DNA of 64,000 bases from assembly GCF_000725485.1 (NCBI RefSeq), contig NZ_KL647031.1, forward strand, positions 124,001 through 188,000, written 5' to 3'. The DNA is from Nonomuraea candida. GTDB taxonomy: Bacteria > Actinomycetota > Actinomycetes > Streptosporangiales > Streptosporangiaceae. The translations under genes were made by a program, and so were the position numbers. Below are positions 16,319-24,687 of the stretch, in pieces. Each line of letters opens with the position of its first letter. Position 1 is the stretch's first letter. The notes under the pieces were generated by a model. The model was not told where the DNA came from. It did not search any database and saw only the letters and a list, made by a program, of their open reading frames with translations.

Positions 16319-16756
16319 ATGCCTGATCGCACCACTTCGAGCACCACCATCGGCGCCGGCCGGGCCGACGTGATGGCGGTCATCGCGGACTTCCCCTCCT
16401 ATCCGGAATGGGCCGGGCAGGTCAAGAGCGCCGAGGTGCTCGCCACCGCCCCCGACGGCAGGCCCGACAAGGTGCGCTTCACGCTGGACGCCGGCCCGAT
16501 CAGCGACACCTACACCCTCGGCTACACCTGGCACGGCGACGACGGCGTGAGCTGGCAGGTGGCCGAGCCGGGGAAGATGGTCTCCGAGCTGCGGGGGAGT
16601 TACCGGCTGGCCGACGCGGGCAGTGGCACCGAGGTGACGTACGAGCTGACGGTCGATCTCAGCGTGCCGATGATCGGCCTGATCAAGCGCAAGGCGGAGA
16701 AGGTGATCGTGGACACCGCGCTCAAGGGCCTCAAGAAGCGCGTCGAAGGCCGCTGA
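16319..16756 (+). CDS. SRPBCC/START-like domain protein
   Basis: 145 residues, a single SRPBCC fold as in polyketide cyclase/dehydrase-like and CoQ-binding proteins: ADVMAVIADFPSYPEWAGQVKSAEVL near the start, a run of beta strands in the middle, and a long C-terminal helix GLIKRKAEKVIVDTALKGLKKR. The fold binds hydrophobic ligands in a cavity. It is one base from the ArsA-like ATPase gene, so the two are probably co-transcribed; a shared role in lipid or hydrophobic-protein handling is speculative. Confidence 0.82.
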   Translation: MPDRTTSSTTIGAGRADVMAVIADFPSYPEWAGQVKSAEVLATAPDGRPDKVRFTLDAGPISDTYTLGYTWHGDDGVSWQVAEPGKMVSELRGSYRLADAGSGTEVTYELTVDLSVPMIGLIKRKAEKVIVDTALKGLKKRVEGR

Positions 16757-16757
16757 G

Positions 16758-17981
16758 TTGAGCCCGCGCGTCCTGCTCTTCACCGGCAAGGGCGGCGTCG
16801 GCAAGACCACGGCGGCCGCCGCGACCGCCACGCTCGCCGCCGCCCGGGGCCTGAAGACGCTCATCGTCTCCACCGACACCGCGCACTCGCTGGCCGACGC
16901 GCTCGCGAGCGAGCCCGGCGAGATCGCGCCGGGCCTGCACCTGCGCCAGGTCGACACCCAGAAGACGTTGGAGCGCCACTGGGGCGAGCTGCAGGGCTAC
17001 GCCAGGGGAGTGCTGGCCGAGCTGGGCCTCGACGAGATCACCTCCGAGGAGATCACGGTCCTGCCGGGCGCCGAGGAGGTCATCGCCCTGCTGGAGCTGC
17101 GCGAGCACGCCCGCGAGGGCCGCTGGGACGTGATCGTGGTGGACTGCGCGCCGACCGCCGAGACGCTGCGCCTGCTGGCCCTGCCCGAGGCGCTCGACTG
17201 GCACGTCAGCCGGCTCATGCCGGTCGGGCGCAAGGTGGTGCGGCTGGTCGCGCCGTTCGTGCGCGGCGTGGCCGGCGTCAGCGCCCCCGGCGACGACGTC
17301 ATGAGCGCCGCCGAGCGCTTCCACCGCGGCCTCATGGAGGTGCGCGAGCTGCTCACCGGCGACCACGCCTCCGTGCGGCTGGTGCTCACGCCCGAGTCCG
17401 TGGTGCTCGCCGAGGCCAGGCGCACCCTGACCTCCCTCAGCCTGTACGGCTACCGCGTCGACGCCGTGATCGCCAACCGGGTCTTCCCGGCCGAGGGCGC
17501 CGACGAGTGGCGCGCCCAGTGGGTGGCGGCGCAGTCGCGGCTGCTGTCCGAGGCGGAGCAGTCGTTCGCGCCGCTGCCCATCCACGTCGTGCCCTACCTG
17601 CCCGGCGAGCCCGTCGGCAAGGACGCCCTGACCGGGGTGGGCGCGGCGATGTACGGGGAGTCCGATCCGTTCGCCCCCCACGCGGTCGAGCCGCCGCTGC
17701 GGATGAGCGCCGACGAGCTGACGCTCGCGCTGCCCGGCGCCGACCGCGACGACGTCGACCTGGCCCGCAAGGGGGACGAGCTCATCGTCACCGCGGGGCC
17801 GTACCGCCGGATCCTGGCGCTGCCCGCGGCGCTGGCCCGCAGGAGGATCAGCGGCGCGGCGCTGCGCGACGGCGTGCTCCGCGTGACCTGGCGGGCCGAC
17901 GACGGCGCGCCGCCCGGGGCGCCGTCCGGGGCGGGGTCCGCATCACCGTTCGGCTCGGGGAGCGAATCCGCCGCCAAATGA
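16758..17981 (+). CDS. ArsA/GET3-like ATPase with C-terminal HSP20-like domain
   Basis: 407 residues from a TTG one base after the previous stop. Deviant Walker A FTGKGGVGKTTAAAA (about 6-20), switch I STDTAHSLADAL, and VVDCAPTAETLRLL as Walker B/switch II identify the ArsA/TRC40 family. A C-terminal domain (about 322-385, ending DGVLRVTWR) is the HSP20-like module often attached to actinobacterial ArsA-like proteins. There are no arsenite-pump neighbours, so a role in membrane-protein or hydrophobic-cargo handling is more likely than arsenic export. Low-complexity Gly/Ser tail. Confidence 0.87.
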   Translation: MSPRVLLFTGKGGVGKTTAAAATATLAAARGLKTLIVSTDTAHSLADALASEPGEIAPGLHLRQVDTQKTLERHWGELQGYARGVLAELGLDEITSEEITVLPGAEEVIALLELREHAREGRWDVIVVDCAPTAETLRLLALPEALDWHVSRLMPVGRKVVRLVAPFVRGVAGVSAPGDDVMSAAERFHRGLMEVRELLTGDHASVRLVLTPESVVLAEARRTLTSLSLYGYRVDAVIANRVFPAEGADEWRAQWVAAQSRLLSEAEQSFAPLPIHVVPYLPGEPVGKDALTGVGAAMYGESDPFAPHAVEPPLRMSADELTLALPGADRDDVDLARKGDELIVTAGPYRRILALPAALARRRISGAALRDGVLRVTWRADDGAPPGAPSGAGSASPFGSGSESAAK

Positions 17982-18021
17982 GTTGAACATGGATGAGCGA
18001 CCCAAACCCAGGAGGGCCAAG

Positions 18022-18480
18022 ATGACCGAGAGCCACGACAGAGACCCCGGCAGAGACCCCATCGGCACCGTGGCCGACGAGGCGCGCAAGCTGTTCGAGT
18101 CGATCCAGGGGCGGGCCACCCGCCAGGTCGGCAAGAGCGTGTTCAACTCCTTCACCGGCGGCGGCGGACGCAAGGAGCGGGACGTGTGGGAAGAGGCCGT
18201 GTCCGAACCCCATGACGAGTACATCTGCCGCGCCTGCCCGGTCTGCCGGGCGATCGCGGCGCAGCGCGAGGCGGGCGCCTCGGGCTCCGACGTGACCGGG
18301 CACCTGATGGCCGCCGGCGGCGAGCTGTTCGCCGCCTTCCGCGGCGCGCTGGACGCGCTGAGCAGGCCCGCCCCCGCCCGGCCGCGCGACGACCGCGACC
18401 GCGACCGTGACCGTGACGGTGATCGCGACCGTGACCGCGGTGAGCGCCGCGACGACGTGGAACACATAGATCTGGGATAG
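18022..18480 (+). CDS. conserved actinobacterial small protein (DUF5304-like) with CRACPVC motif
   Basis: 152 residues. Helical N-terminus, a YICRACPVCRAIAAQ segment whose two close cysteines could bind metal, and a highly charged Arg/Asp repeat tail (RDRDRDRDGDRDR). ATG 18022 follows AGGAGG with 7-nt spacing; TTG 17983 and ATG 17989 lack such support. The position between an ArsA-like ATPase and a ROK glucokinase is, from memory, the same in Streptomyces. Function unknown. Confidence 0.75.
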   Translation: MTESHDRDPGRDPIGTVADEARKLFESIQGRATRQVGKSVFNSFTGGGGRKERDVWEEAVSEPHDEYICRACPVCRAIAAQREAGASGSDVTGHLMAAGGELFAAFRGALDALSRPAPARPRDDRDRDRDRDGDRDRDRGERRDDVEHIDLG

Positions 18481-18493
18481 GGGGACACGGGGC

Positions 18494-19426
18494 ATGCTCA
18501 CGATCGGTGTCGACATCGGCGGGACGAAGGTGGCCGCCGGCGTGGTCGACGACGAAGGCAGGATCGTCGAACACACGCTCAGGCCCACCGCCGCCGACCG
18601 TCCTGACGTGGTGGCCGGGACGGTGGCCGACATCGTACGCGAGCTGTCCGAGGGCAGGGCGATCGAGGCCGTCGGCGTCGGCGCGGCGGGCTTCGTGGAC
18701 GAGACCCGCTCGATGGTGCGCTTCGCCCCCAACCTCGCCTGGCGCGAGGAGCCGCTGCAGAAGAAGATCAGCGACCTGGTCGGCCTGCCGGTCGTGATCG
18801 AGAACGACGCCAACGCCATGGCCTGGGGCGAGACCCGGTTCGGCGCGGGCAGGGGGCAGTCCCACGTGGTCTGCCTGACGCTCGGCACCGGCATCGGCGG
18901 CGGCCTGGTCATCGACGGGCAGCTCTACCGGGGCCGCTGGGGCATGGGCGCCGAGCTGGGGCACATGCAGGTCCTGCCCGGCGGCCGGCTGTGCGGCTGC
19001 GGCAACGTCGGCTGCTGGGAGAAGTACGCCAGCGGCCAGGCCCTCGTCGCCGAGGCCAGGGAGATCGCCACGGCCCGGCCCGAGCGCGCCCGCACGCTGC
19101 TGGAGCTGGCCGGCGGCAAGATTGAGGGCGAGGAGGTGACCGAGGCCGCGCGGCTGGGCGACGACGCCTCGCTGGAGGCCTTCCGCGCCCTGGCCGACTG
19201 GCTCGCGCAGGGCATGGCCGATCTGGCCGCCATCCTCGACCCCGGCTGCTTCATCGTCGGCGGTGGCGTCTCCCGCGCCGCCGACCTGTTCATCGACCGG
19301 ACCAGGCAGACCTTCGCCGAGCGGCTCACCGGCCGGGGGCACCGCCCGCTGGCCGAGATCAAGCTGGCCGAGCTCGGCGCCTCCGCCGGGGTGGTGGGCG
19401 CGGCCGACCTGGCCAGGCAGCGCTAG
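18494..19426 (+). CDS. glkA: ROK-family glucokinase
   Basis: 310 residues. ATP-binding DIGGTK near the N-terminus, catalytic END in VVIENDANAMAWGE, GTGIGGGLVIDGQLYRG, and the ROK zinc site ELGHMQVLPGG followed by Cys167, Cys169 and Cys174 (CGCGNVGCWEKYASG). Phosphorylates glucose with ATP to glucose-6-phosphate. In Streptomyces the orthologue in this neighbourhood is also the key factor in glucose repression; whether that holds here is inference. It starts 13 nt after the upstream gene, with only a weak SD. Confidence 0.9.
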   Translation: MLTIGVDIGGTKVAAGVVDDEGRIVEHTLRPTAADRPDVVAGTVADIVRELSEGRAIEAVGVGAAGFVDETRSMVRFAPNLAWREEPLQKKISDLVGLPVVIENDANAMAWGETRFGAGRGQSHVVCLTLGTGIGGGLVIDGQLYRGRWGMGAELGHMQVLPGGRLCGCGNVGCWEKYASGQALVAEAREIATARPERARTLLELAGGKIEGEEVTEAARLGDDASLEAFRALADWLAQGMADLAAILDPGCFIVGGGVSRAADLFIDRTRQTFAERLTGRGHRPLAEIKLAELGASAGVVGAADLARQR

Positions 19427-19435
19427 AGCCGGCAC

Positions 19436-20131
19436 GTGACGATCAGGGTCGCGACGTACAACCTGCACGGGCTGCGCGACAGCGTGCCCGCGCTGGCCAG
19501 GGTGATCGCCGCCGCGCGCGCCGACGTGGTGTGCGTGCAGGAGGCGCCCAGGTTCGTCCGCTGGCGGGCCAGGCGCGCGGCGCTGGCCGCCGCCTCGGGG
19601 CTGACCGTGGCGACGCCGGGCCGGGCCGGCGGGCTGGCCGTCCTCGCCGGGCGGCGCGTCCGCGTGCTGCACGCCGCCGCCCACCCGCTGCGCGCCTTCC
19701 TCGGGCTGGAACGCCGCGCGCTGGCGGTCGCCGTGGTGCAGGCCGAGGGGGCGCGGCTGGCCGTCGGCTCGTTCCACCTCGACCTCAACGGGCCGGCCAG
19801 GATGCACCACGCCGCCGAGGCGATGGAGCTGATCGAGGGCGTGGCGGCCCGCTACGACGCGGCGATCGTGCTCGGCGGCGACGTCAACGAGCGCCCGCAC
19901 CAGCCGGCCTGGCGCTACCTGGCCGGGCGGCTGACCGACTGCTACGCCGCGGCGCCCAAGGGCGACGGGCTGACCTTCCCCGCCGCCAGGCCCTCGGGGC
20001 GCATCGACGGCGTGTTCGCCGCGCGCGGGACGCCGGTCGCGTCGTGCGGGGGAGTGGACGCGCCCATCGCCGACCTGGCGGGGGCCAGCGACCATCTGCC
20101 CGTCGTGGCGGAGTTGCGAGTTGGGCACTGA
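19436..20131 (+). CDS. endonuclease/exonuclease/phosphatase family protein
   Basis: 231 residues. EEP-fold motifs in order: VATYNLHGL, VVCVQEAP (catalytic Glu), SFHLDLNG, LGGDVNERPH, GRIDGVFA and a final SDHLPVVAEL with the catalytic Asp-His. This metal-dependent hydrolase fold is shared by nucleases and phosphoesterases, so the substrate is not predictable. GTG 19436 lies 9 nt after the glucokinase stop; a TAGAGC 6 nt upstream is a poor -10. Confidence 0.85.
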   Translation: MTIRVATYNLHGLRDSVPALARVIAAARADVVCVQEAPRFVRWRARRAALAAASGLTVATPGRAGGLAVLAGRRVRVLHAAAHPLRAFLGLERRALAVAVVQAEGARLAVGSFHLDLNGPARMHHAAEAMELIEGVAARYDAAIVLGGDVNERPHQPAWRYLAGRLTDCYAAAPKGDGLTFPAARPSGRIDGVFAARGTPVASCGGVDAPIADLAGASDHLPVVAELRVGH

Positions 20132-20156
20132 CGGGCGAGCCCGGCACGCGACCCCG

Positions 20157-20162
20157 TAGCAT
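20157..20162 (+). promoter_or_regulatory. -10 element TAGCAT, leaderless start of the secreted DVWAVG gene
   Basis: TAGCAT ends 6 nt before ATG 20169; there is no SD. Confidence 0.5.
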
Positions 20163-20168
20163 TTCCTC

Positions 20169-21278
20169 ATGACCCGTCGCTCTCAGCGGCGTGCGCTCAC
20201 CTTGATCCTGGCGACGTCCGTGGCCTGGTCGCAGGTCACGCCCGCCGCGCATGCCGAGCCCCGTCCCGCCGCGATCGAGGCGTGGCAGCAGTCGACGAGC
20301 GTGCGCCTGCAGGCCGACGGCTCGCTCTCCGACGTGCTCGCCCTCTCGCAGGACGACGTGTGGGCGGTGGGTCAGCAGGAGATCTGGGACGTCTGGAAGA
20401 ACCGCGGCACCATCCGCCACTGGAACGGCGGCAAGTGGAGCGAGATCGGCATCCGCGACGCCACGGCGGCGGGCAACCTGCGCGGCCTGGCCGCCGCCTC
20501 GCCGTCCGACGTGTGGGCCGTCGGCGACGGGCACGACGGCGTCCCCTACCTCGCCCACGGCGACACCGGCGGCTTCGACCGGGTCAGGCCGCAGGGGCTG
20601 CGGGCGGGCGACTGGCTGGGCGGCATCGACGCCAAGTCCGGCAAGGTCGTGGCGGTCGGCAGCCGCGAGAAGAACGGGCTGATCCTCACCGGCCAGGGCA
20701 GCACCTGGACGGTGCAGGAGACCAAGGAGAAGGGCGCCCTCTACGCGGTGTCGGGCGGCTTCGCCGTCGGCGACACCGGCACCCAGCCGCTGATCGTGCA
20801 CTACTCGGGCGGCTCGTGGAAGTCCATGCCGCTGCCCTCGATCCCCGGCGGCTACCTGCGCGACGTGCAGGTCGACAACTCCAAGCGGGCGCTGGCGGTG
20901 GGCGGCGTCTATCACGGCCCCGGCGACGTCGCGCCGCTGGCGCTGGCGTGGAACGGCAAGCGCTGGCGCGAGGTGCCGCTGCCGGCCTCGGAGGCCAGGC
21001 TCTACGGCGTGACCGGCGACGGCAAGGGCCGCTACTGGATGACGGGCTACGACCCGTCGCGGGCGGCGGAGCCGTTCATGGTGCGCTGCGAGAAGGGCGC
21101 CTGCGAGACGATCAGGGGCGCGGCCACGAAGGGCCGCAGCAGCGTGCGCCTGCAGGCCGTGGCCTATCTCGCGGGCAAGAGCACGGTCTGGGCCGTCGGG
21201 CACGCGGTGGACACCGCCGACCGCTACACCGACGTGGTCGAGTCGTTCGCGCCCAGGGCCACGACCTCGAAGTCATAG
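20169..21278 (+). CDS. secreted beta-propeller-like protein with DVWAVG repeats
   Basis: 369 residues with a signal peptide (Arg-rich start, LTLILATSVAWSQVTPAAHA, cleavage after AHA). The mature part repeats the strand motif (D/T)VWAVG: SQDDVWAVGQQ, SPSDVWAVGDG and KSTVWAVGHA, alternating with IRHWNGGKWSEI and VHYSGGSWKSM. This pattern is typical of actinobacterial exported beta-propeller proteins of unknown function. No catalytic motif is visible. Confidence 0.78.
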   Translation: MTRRSQRRALTLILATSVAWSQVTPAAHAEPRPAAIEAWQQSTSVRLQADGSLSDVLALSQDDVWAVGQQEIWDVWKNRGTIRHWNGGKWSEIGIRDATAAGNLRGLAAASPSDVWAVGDGHDGVPYLAHGDTGGFDRVRPQGLRAGDWLGGIDAKSGKVVAVGSREKNGLILTGQGSTWTVQETKEKGALYAVSGGFAVGDTGTQPLIVHYSGGSWKSMPLPSIPGGYLRDVQVDNSKRALAVGGVYHGPGDVAPLALAWNGKRWREVPLPASEARLYGVTGDGKGRYWMTGYDPSRAAEPFMVRCEKGACETIRGAATKGRSSVRLQAVAYLAGKSTVWAVGHAVDTADRYTDVVESFAPRATTSKS

Positions 21279-21402
21279 CCGCGCGCCCCGCCGGGTCCGC
21301 GCCCGGCCATCCGTCAGCCGAGCCTCGAAGGGCCGCGCGGGCGCTTGGGTTCACATGGCCGTCGCGAGGCCCTCGAAGGAGCAGGCCCTCTTCCCGGGAT
21401 GC

Positions 21403-21897
21403 TCACAGGACCGCGCCGTCGTCCCAGCCGGAGTCGTTGGGCGGGCCGTCGCCCATGCGCACCACCAGCGCCACGAACCCGCCGATGAACGCCGCCACCG
21501 CCGTGAACAGCGCCCACCCCTCCATGTGCCAGCTCGCCATCGCCGCCACCAGCAGGTAGGCGGGGCCGCCGAACAGCGCCACCCAGGCCAGCTTGGTCGG
21601 CAGGTCCAGCTTGGGCAGCGGGGGCGGCGGCGGGGGCTCGTAGTGGCCCTCGTCCTCGTCGTCCTCCGTGTCCGGCCGGTCGAGCACGTCGCCGGGCTCG
21701 GTCGGGTCGCCGGCGAACGCGTCGTCCCGGGCGGCCGGGTCGTCCTCCTCCGAGGGCTTGACGACCCGGCGGGTCGGCTCGGGGGCGACGTTCTCGCTGT
21801 CCGGCCATGGCTGGTCGGCCGAGTCACGCTCGGCGGTGTCGTTGAAGGACGCGACGATCTGCCGCCAGACCTCGTCCTCGTCACTCTGGGGCGTCAC
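21403..21897 (-). CDS. hypothetical acidic protein with two C-terminal membrane helices
   Basis: 164 residues. A long acidic, proline-rich cytosolic region (1-95, including EPPPPPPLPK) precedes two hydrophobic helices (LAWVALFGGPAYLLVAAMAS and GWALFTAVAAFIGGFVALVV). Actinomycete genomes commonly carry such a protein beside the alpha/beta hydrolase found here. GTG start at 21897. It could be a small regulatory membrane protein; function unknown. Confidence 0.72.
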   Translation of the reverse strand: MTPQSDEDEVWRQIVASFNDTAERDSADQPWPDSENVAPEPTRRVVKPSEEDDPAARDDAFAGDPTEPGDVLDRPDTEDDEDEGHYEPPPPPPLPKLDLPTKLAWVALFGGPAYLLVAAMASWHMEGWALFTAVAAFIGGFVALVVRMGDGPPNDSGWDDGAVL

Positions 21898-21943
21898 CTA
21901 GATGGGCCTCTCCGCAGCGATCGCGACTTCCCCCTGGGTGCGA

Positions 21944-22702
21944 TCAGTCCCTCTGCAAGGGTACCGAGGCATGTGTCCGGATGAAGTCGAGGCTCCCGGC
22001 AAAGATCCTGTCGGCATCGTTGTCAAGCGTCGCAACATGGTAGCTATCGGAAAGCTCCTCGATCGTGGCCTGCGGGACCTTCTCGCGAATGATCGCGACA
22101 CTCGTCGGCTTCACCACGTGGTCCTCCGTGCTGTGGAAGACCAGCAGCGGCTGCGTCACCTTCGCCAGGTCGGCCTGCACCAGCGACCACAGCCCCGGCA
22201 GCGAGGCCGCGGCCTTGACCGGGGTGCGGGTGTAGGCCAGCTCGGTGACGCCGGGCTTCTTGACGTCGTTGGCGACGCCGGGCACCGACGCGATGAACCA
22301 TTTGAGCAGCGGGGCCAGCTTCAGCAGCGGCACGTCGTTGGCGATCGACGGGTTGACCACCATGACGCCCCTGATCGCCGGGCCGTGCACCTCGGCCAGC
22401 CGCAGCGCCAGGCAGCCGCCCAGCGACAGCCCCGCCACGAACATCTCCGTGCAACGGCCCTGGAGGTCCGCGAACGCCTTCTCGACCTCGGCGTACCAGT
22501 CCTCCCAGCGGGTCCTGTTCATCTCCTGCCACCTGGTGCCGTGTCCGGGCTGGCGGGGCAGCGAGACGCTGATCCCGTGCCCGGCCAGATATTCGGCCCA
22601 CGGCCGCAGCGACTGCGGCGTGCCGGTGAATCCATGGCAGAGCAGCACACCGATCTGACCTGCTCGATGGTGATACGGCTCCGCACCTGGCATGAGCGGC
22701 AT
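21944..22702 (-). CDS. alpha/beta hydrolase, carboxylesterase/monoacylglycerol-lipase type
   Basis: 252 residues. Oxyanion segment LLCHGFTGTPQSLRPWAEYL, nucleophile elbow AGLSLGGCLAL (Ser), an acid in HSTEDHVV, and catalytic His in SDSYHVATLD. The length and spacing match bacterial Est30-like carboxylesterases that hydrolyse short acyl esters or monoglycerides. ATG 22702 has GAGGAG 5 nt upstream. Divergent from an acyltransferase gene, suggesting a lipid-remodelling pair, though this is inference. Confidence 0.88.
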   Translation of the reverse strand: MPLMPGAEPYHHRAGQIGVLLCHGFTGTPQSLRPWAEYLAGHGISVSLPRQPGHGTRWQEMNRTRWEDWYAEVEKAFADLQGRCTEMFVAGLSLGGCLALRLAEVHGPAIRGVMVVNPSIANDVPLLKLAPLLKWFIASVPGVANDVKKPGVTELAYTRTPVKAAASLPGLWSLVQADLAKVTQPLLVFHSTEDHVVKPTSVAIIREKVPQATIEELSDSYHVATLDNDADRIFAGSLDFIRTHASVPLQRD

Positions 22703-22725
22703 AACAGCTCCTCTGTGCCGTTTCA

Positions 22726-22746
22726 TTCCGGCAATTTCCGCCGGAA
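22726..22746. promoter_or_regulatory. 7-bp inverted repeat upstream of the esterase gene
   Basis: TTCCGGC (22726-22732) and GCCGGAA (22740-22746) with AATTTCC between. Operator or 5'-UTR hairpin of the leftward gene. Confidence 0.3.
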
Positions 22747-22888
22747 CGGCCCGATCGTCGCATGTTCCGGGGTGTTTGTGCGAGAGCTGGTGTAGGAGCA
22801 TGGCCGCCGAGATGGGAAGATGACTCTGCCCGCTGACAATGTCGGCCGAAAACGGTCGCAGACGAAGTGCGCAGGAAGAGGTGCCAGG

Positions 22889-23590
22889 GTGTTCTACTGG
22901 GTGGTCAAGGCCATCTTGGGGCCGATACTCCACCTCGTCTTCCGACCGTGGACCGAGGGCGCGGAAAACGTGCCCAAGCAGGGCCCCGCGATCCTGGCCG
23001 GCAACCACCTGTCCTTCGCCGACCACTTCTTCGGCCCGCTGCAGATCCGGCGCAAGGTCATCTCGCTGGGCAAGGCCGACTACTTCACCGGCCGCGGCGT
23101 CAAGGGCTTCTTCACCCGGCTGTTCTTCAGCGGGGTCGGCACCGTGCCGATCGACCGCTCGGGCGGCAAGGCCAGCGAGGCCGCGCTGCGCACCGGGCTG
23201 CGGGTGCTGCGCGAGGGCAACATCCTGGGCATCTACCCCGAGGGCACCCGCACGCCCGACGGGCGGCTCTACAAGGGCAAGACCGGCGTGGCCCGGCTCG
23301 CGCTGGAGTCGCGGGTGCCGGTGATCCCGTGGGCGATGATCAACACGTACGAGATGATGCCGCCGGGGCGGGTGCTGCCCAAGCTGGGCATCCGGCCGGG
23401 CGTGAGGTTCGGCAAGCCGCTCGACTTCTCCCGCTACTACGGCATGGAGGACGACCGGCTGGTGCTGCGCGCGGTGACCGACGAGATCATGTACGCGCTG
23501 ATGGAGCTGTCGGGGCAGGAATACGTCGACAAATACGCCGCCAGCGCCCGCGTCGAGATGGAGCGCGCGGCGCGCGCGTCGAAGGGATAG
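22889..23590 (+). CDS. lysophospholipid acyltransferase (PlsC/LPLAT family)
   Basis: 233 residues. Acyltransferase motif I NHLSFADHF (HX4D), motif II around GVGTVPIDRSGG, motif III YPEGTRTPDGRLYKGKTG and motif IV VPVIPWAMINT. An N-terminal hydrophobic segment (VVKAILGPILHLVF) anchors it. It acylates lysophosphatidate or a related acceptor to make membrane phospholipid. GTG 22889 with GGAAGAGG 7-8 nt upstream is preferred; ATG 22820 would add 23 residues lacking acyltransferase similarity. Confidence 0.9.
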   Translation: MFYWVVKAILGPILHLVFRPWTEGAENVPKQGPAILAGNHLSFADHFFGPLQIRRKVISLGKADYFTGRGVKGFFTRLFFSGVGTVPIDRSGGKASEAALRTGLRVLREGNILGIYPEGTRTPDGRLYKGKTGVARLALESRVPVIPWAMINTYEMMPPGRVLPKLGIRPGVRFGKPLDFSRYYGMEDDRLVLRAVTDEIMYALMELSGQEYVDKYAASARVEMERAARASKG

Positions 23591-23615
23591 CCACCGCGGC
23601 GGCCCTGGGGGGTGA

Positions 23616-23653
23616 CCTCCGTGCGTCCGCCGGAGGCGGCGGTCACACGGAGG
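23616..23653. terminator. bidirectional hairpin between plsC-like and marR-like genes
   Basis: CCTCCGTG (23616-23623) pairs perfectly with CACGGAGG (23646-23653); an inner CCGCC/GGCGG lies inside. It overlaps the last bases of the MarR gene and is 26 nt after the acyltransferase stop. Confidence 0.5.
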
Positions 23654-24104
23654 AGCGTAAGGCCTCCTCCGTCTTCAGCATGGCGCTCGTCATCGTGTGC
23701 AGCTCCTCCCGGCTGAGCCGGTCGATGAGGTAGGCGCGCACGACCTCCAGGTGGCCCGGCGCCACCCGCTCCAGGCAGCTCAGGCCCGCCTCCGTCAGCA
23801 CCGCCAGCACGCCGCGGTCGTCGGACGGGCAGTTGGCCCGTTTCACCAGCCCGGCCTTCTCCAGCTGGGTGATCTGGTAGGTCAGCGCGCTCTTCGACAC
23901 CACCACACCCCTGGCCAGCTCCGTCATGCGCATCTGGCGGCCGGGGGCGTCGGACAGCCGCACCAGGATCTCGTATTGCGGGTGCGTGAGGCCGGCGGAC
24001 GCCTTGAGCTGCTCCTCGATGCGCCGCTCCAGCAGATGAGAGGTGGACACGAAGGCGCGCCAGGCCGCCATCTCCGTCGCGTCCAGCCATCGGGGCTCCG
24101 TCAC
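23643..24104 (-). CDS. MarR-family transcriptional regulator
   Basis: 153 residues with a winged helix: TELARGVVVSKSALTYQITQLEKAGLVKR and wing CPSDDRGVLAVLTEAG. Divergent from doxX, with two operator-like GTTC-N6-GAAC elements in the 84-bp spacer, so autoregulation and control of doxX are likely. A TACACT -10 is 6 nt before the GTG at 24104 with no SD, giving a leaderless mRNA; one operator lies just upstream of that -10. No conserved sensing Cys is obvious, so the ligand (often quinones, phenols or oxidants in MarR-DoxX pairs) is unknown. Confidence 0.9.
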   Translation of the reverse strand: MTEPRWLDATEMAAWRAFVSTSHLLERRIEEQLKASAGLTHPQYEILVRLSDAPGRQMRMTELARGVVVSKSALTYQITQLEKAGLVKRANCPSDDRGVLAVLTEAGLSCLERVAPGHLEVVRAYLIDRLSREELHTMTSAMLKTEEALRSSV

Positions 24105-24110
24105 CGCATC

Positions 24111-24116
24111 AGTGTA
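24111..24116 (-). promoter_or_regulatory. -10 element TACACT of the marR-like gene
   Basis: Minus-strand TACACT, 6 nt before GTG 24104. The operator at 24122-24135 sits immediately upstream, between -10 and -35. Confidence 0.5.
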
Positions 24117-24121
24117 CTGTC

Positions 24122-24135
24122 GTTCGAATTTGAAC
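24122..24135. promoter_or_regulatory. MarR operator 1
   Basis: GTTCGAATTTGAAC, a 14-bp palindrome with one mismatch pair, in the divergent marR/doxX promoter region. Confidence 0.6.
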
Positions 24136-24154
24136 CGACACTGCTAGGGTTGTC

Positions 24155-24168
24155 GTTAAAATCTGAAC
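24155..24168. promoter_or_regulatory. MarR operator 2
   Basis: GTTAAAATCTGAAC, a degraded copy of operator 1 (reverse complement GTTCAGATTTTAAC), 33 bp away and nearer doxX. Confidence 0.45.
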
Positions 24169-24188
24169 AACTACCGAGGAGGCCACAC

Positions 24189-24614
24189 ATGGCCGATCAG
24201 GCGCGTCCCGTCGTCTTGCTGCTCGCCCGGATCGCCGTCGGGGTGATCTTCCTGGTGCACGGCTACCAGAAGTTCGCGACGATGGGTATCGCGGGCACGA
24301 CGAAGTTCTTCGAGTCCGCCGGCATCCCGCTGGCCGGCGTGGCCGCTCCGGCCGTCGCCGCGCTGGAGGTGGTGGGCGGCCTGGCGCTGATCCTGGGCGC
24401 GGCGCTGCCGGTCGTCGGCACGCTGCTGGCCCTCAACATGATCGGCGCGATCGTCTTCGTGCACGGCCCGAGCGGGCTGACCGGCGAGGGCGGCTACGAG
24501 TTCGTCCTGGCGCTGGCGGCGGCCAGCCTGGCCGTCGGCTTCACCGGCGGCGGCGCGCTCGCCCTCGACGGCGTCGTGGCCCGCCGCCGCAGCACGGCCA
24601 CCGCGACCGCCTGA
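24189..24614 (+). CDS. DoxX-family membrane protein
   Basis: 141 residues with four membrane helices. RIAVGVIFLVHGYQKFATMG is the DoxX N-terminal signature, followed by ALEVVGGLALILGAALPVVG and GGYEFVLALAAASLAV. DoxX proteins are inner-membrane proteins linked to redox/thiol stress in some actinobacteria. SD GAGGAGG is 6-7 nt before ATG. Pairs with the divergent MarR regulator. Confidence 0.9.
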   Translation: MADQARPVVLLLARIAVGVIFLVHGYQKFATMGIAGTTKFFESAGIPLAGVAAPAVAALEVVGGLALILGAALPVVGTLLALNMIGAIVFVHGPSGLTGEGGYEFVLALAAASLAVGFTGGGALALDGVVARRRSTATATA

Positions 24615-24631
24615 CGCACGTCCTGACCACC

Positions 24632-24687
24632 GGGTGCGGGTGCCCGGCAGTGACGGTCACCCGCACGGCCGGGCACCCCGCGCACCC
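24632..24687. terminator. bidirectional terminator between doxX and mmuM
   Basis: GGTGCCCGGC (24639-24648) pairs with GCCGGGCACC (24668-24677), extended by GGGTGCG (24632-24638)/CGCACCC (24681-24687), with an inner GTGAC/GTCAC. Located between convergent genes. Confidence 0.6.

Noticed and set aside
16758..17981. Arsenite resistance from the ArsA-like gene
   Set aside because: No arsB/arsD/arsR neighbours; domain layout is that of generic actinobacterial ArsA-HSP20 proteins.
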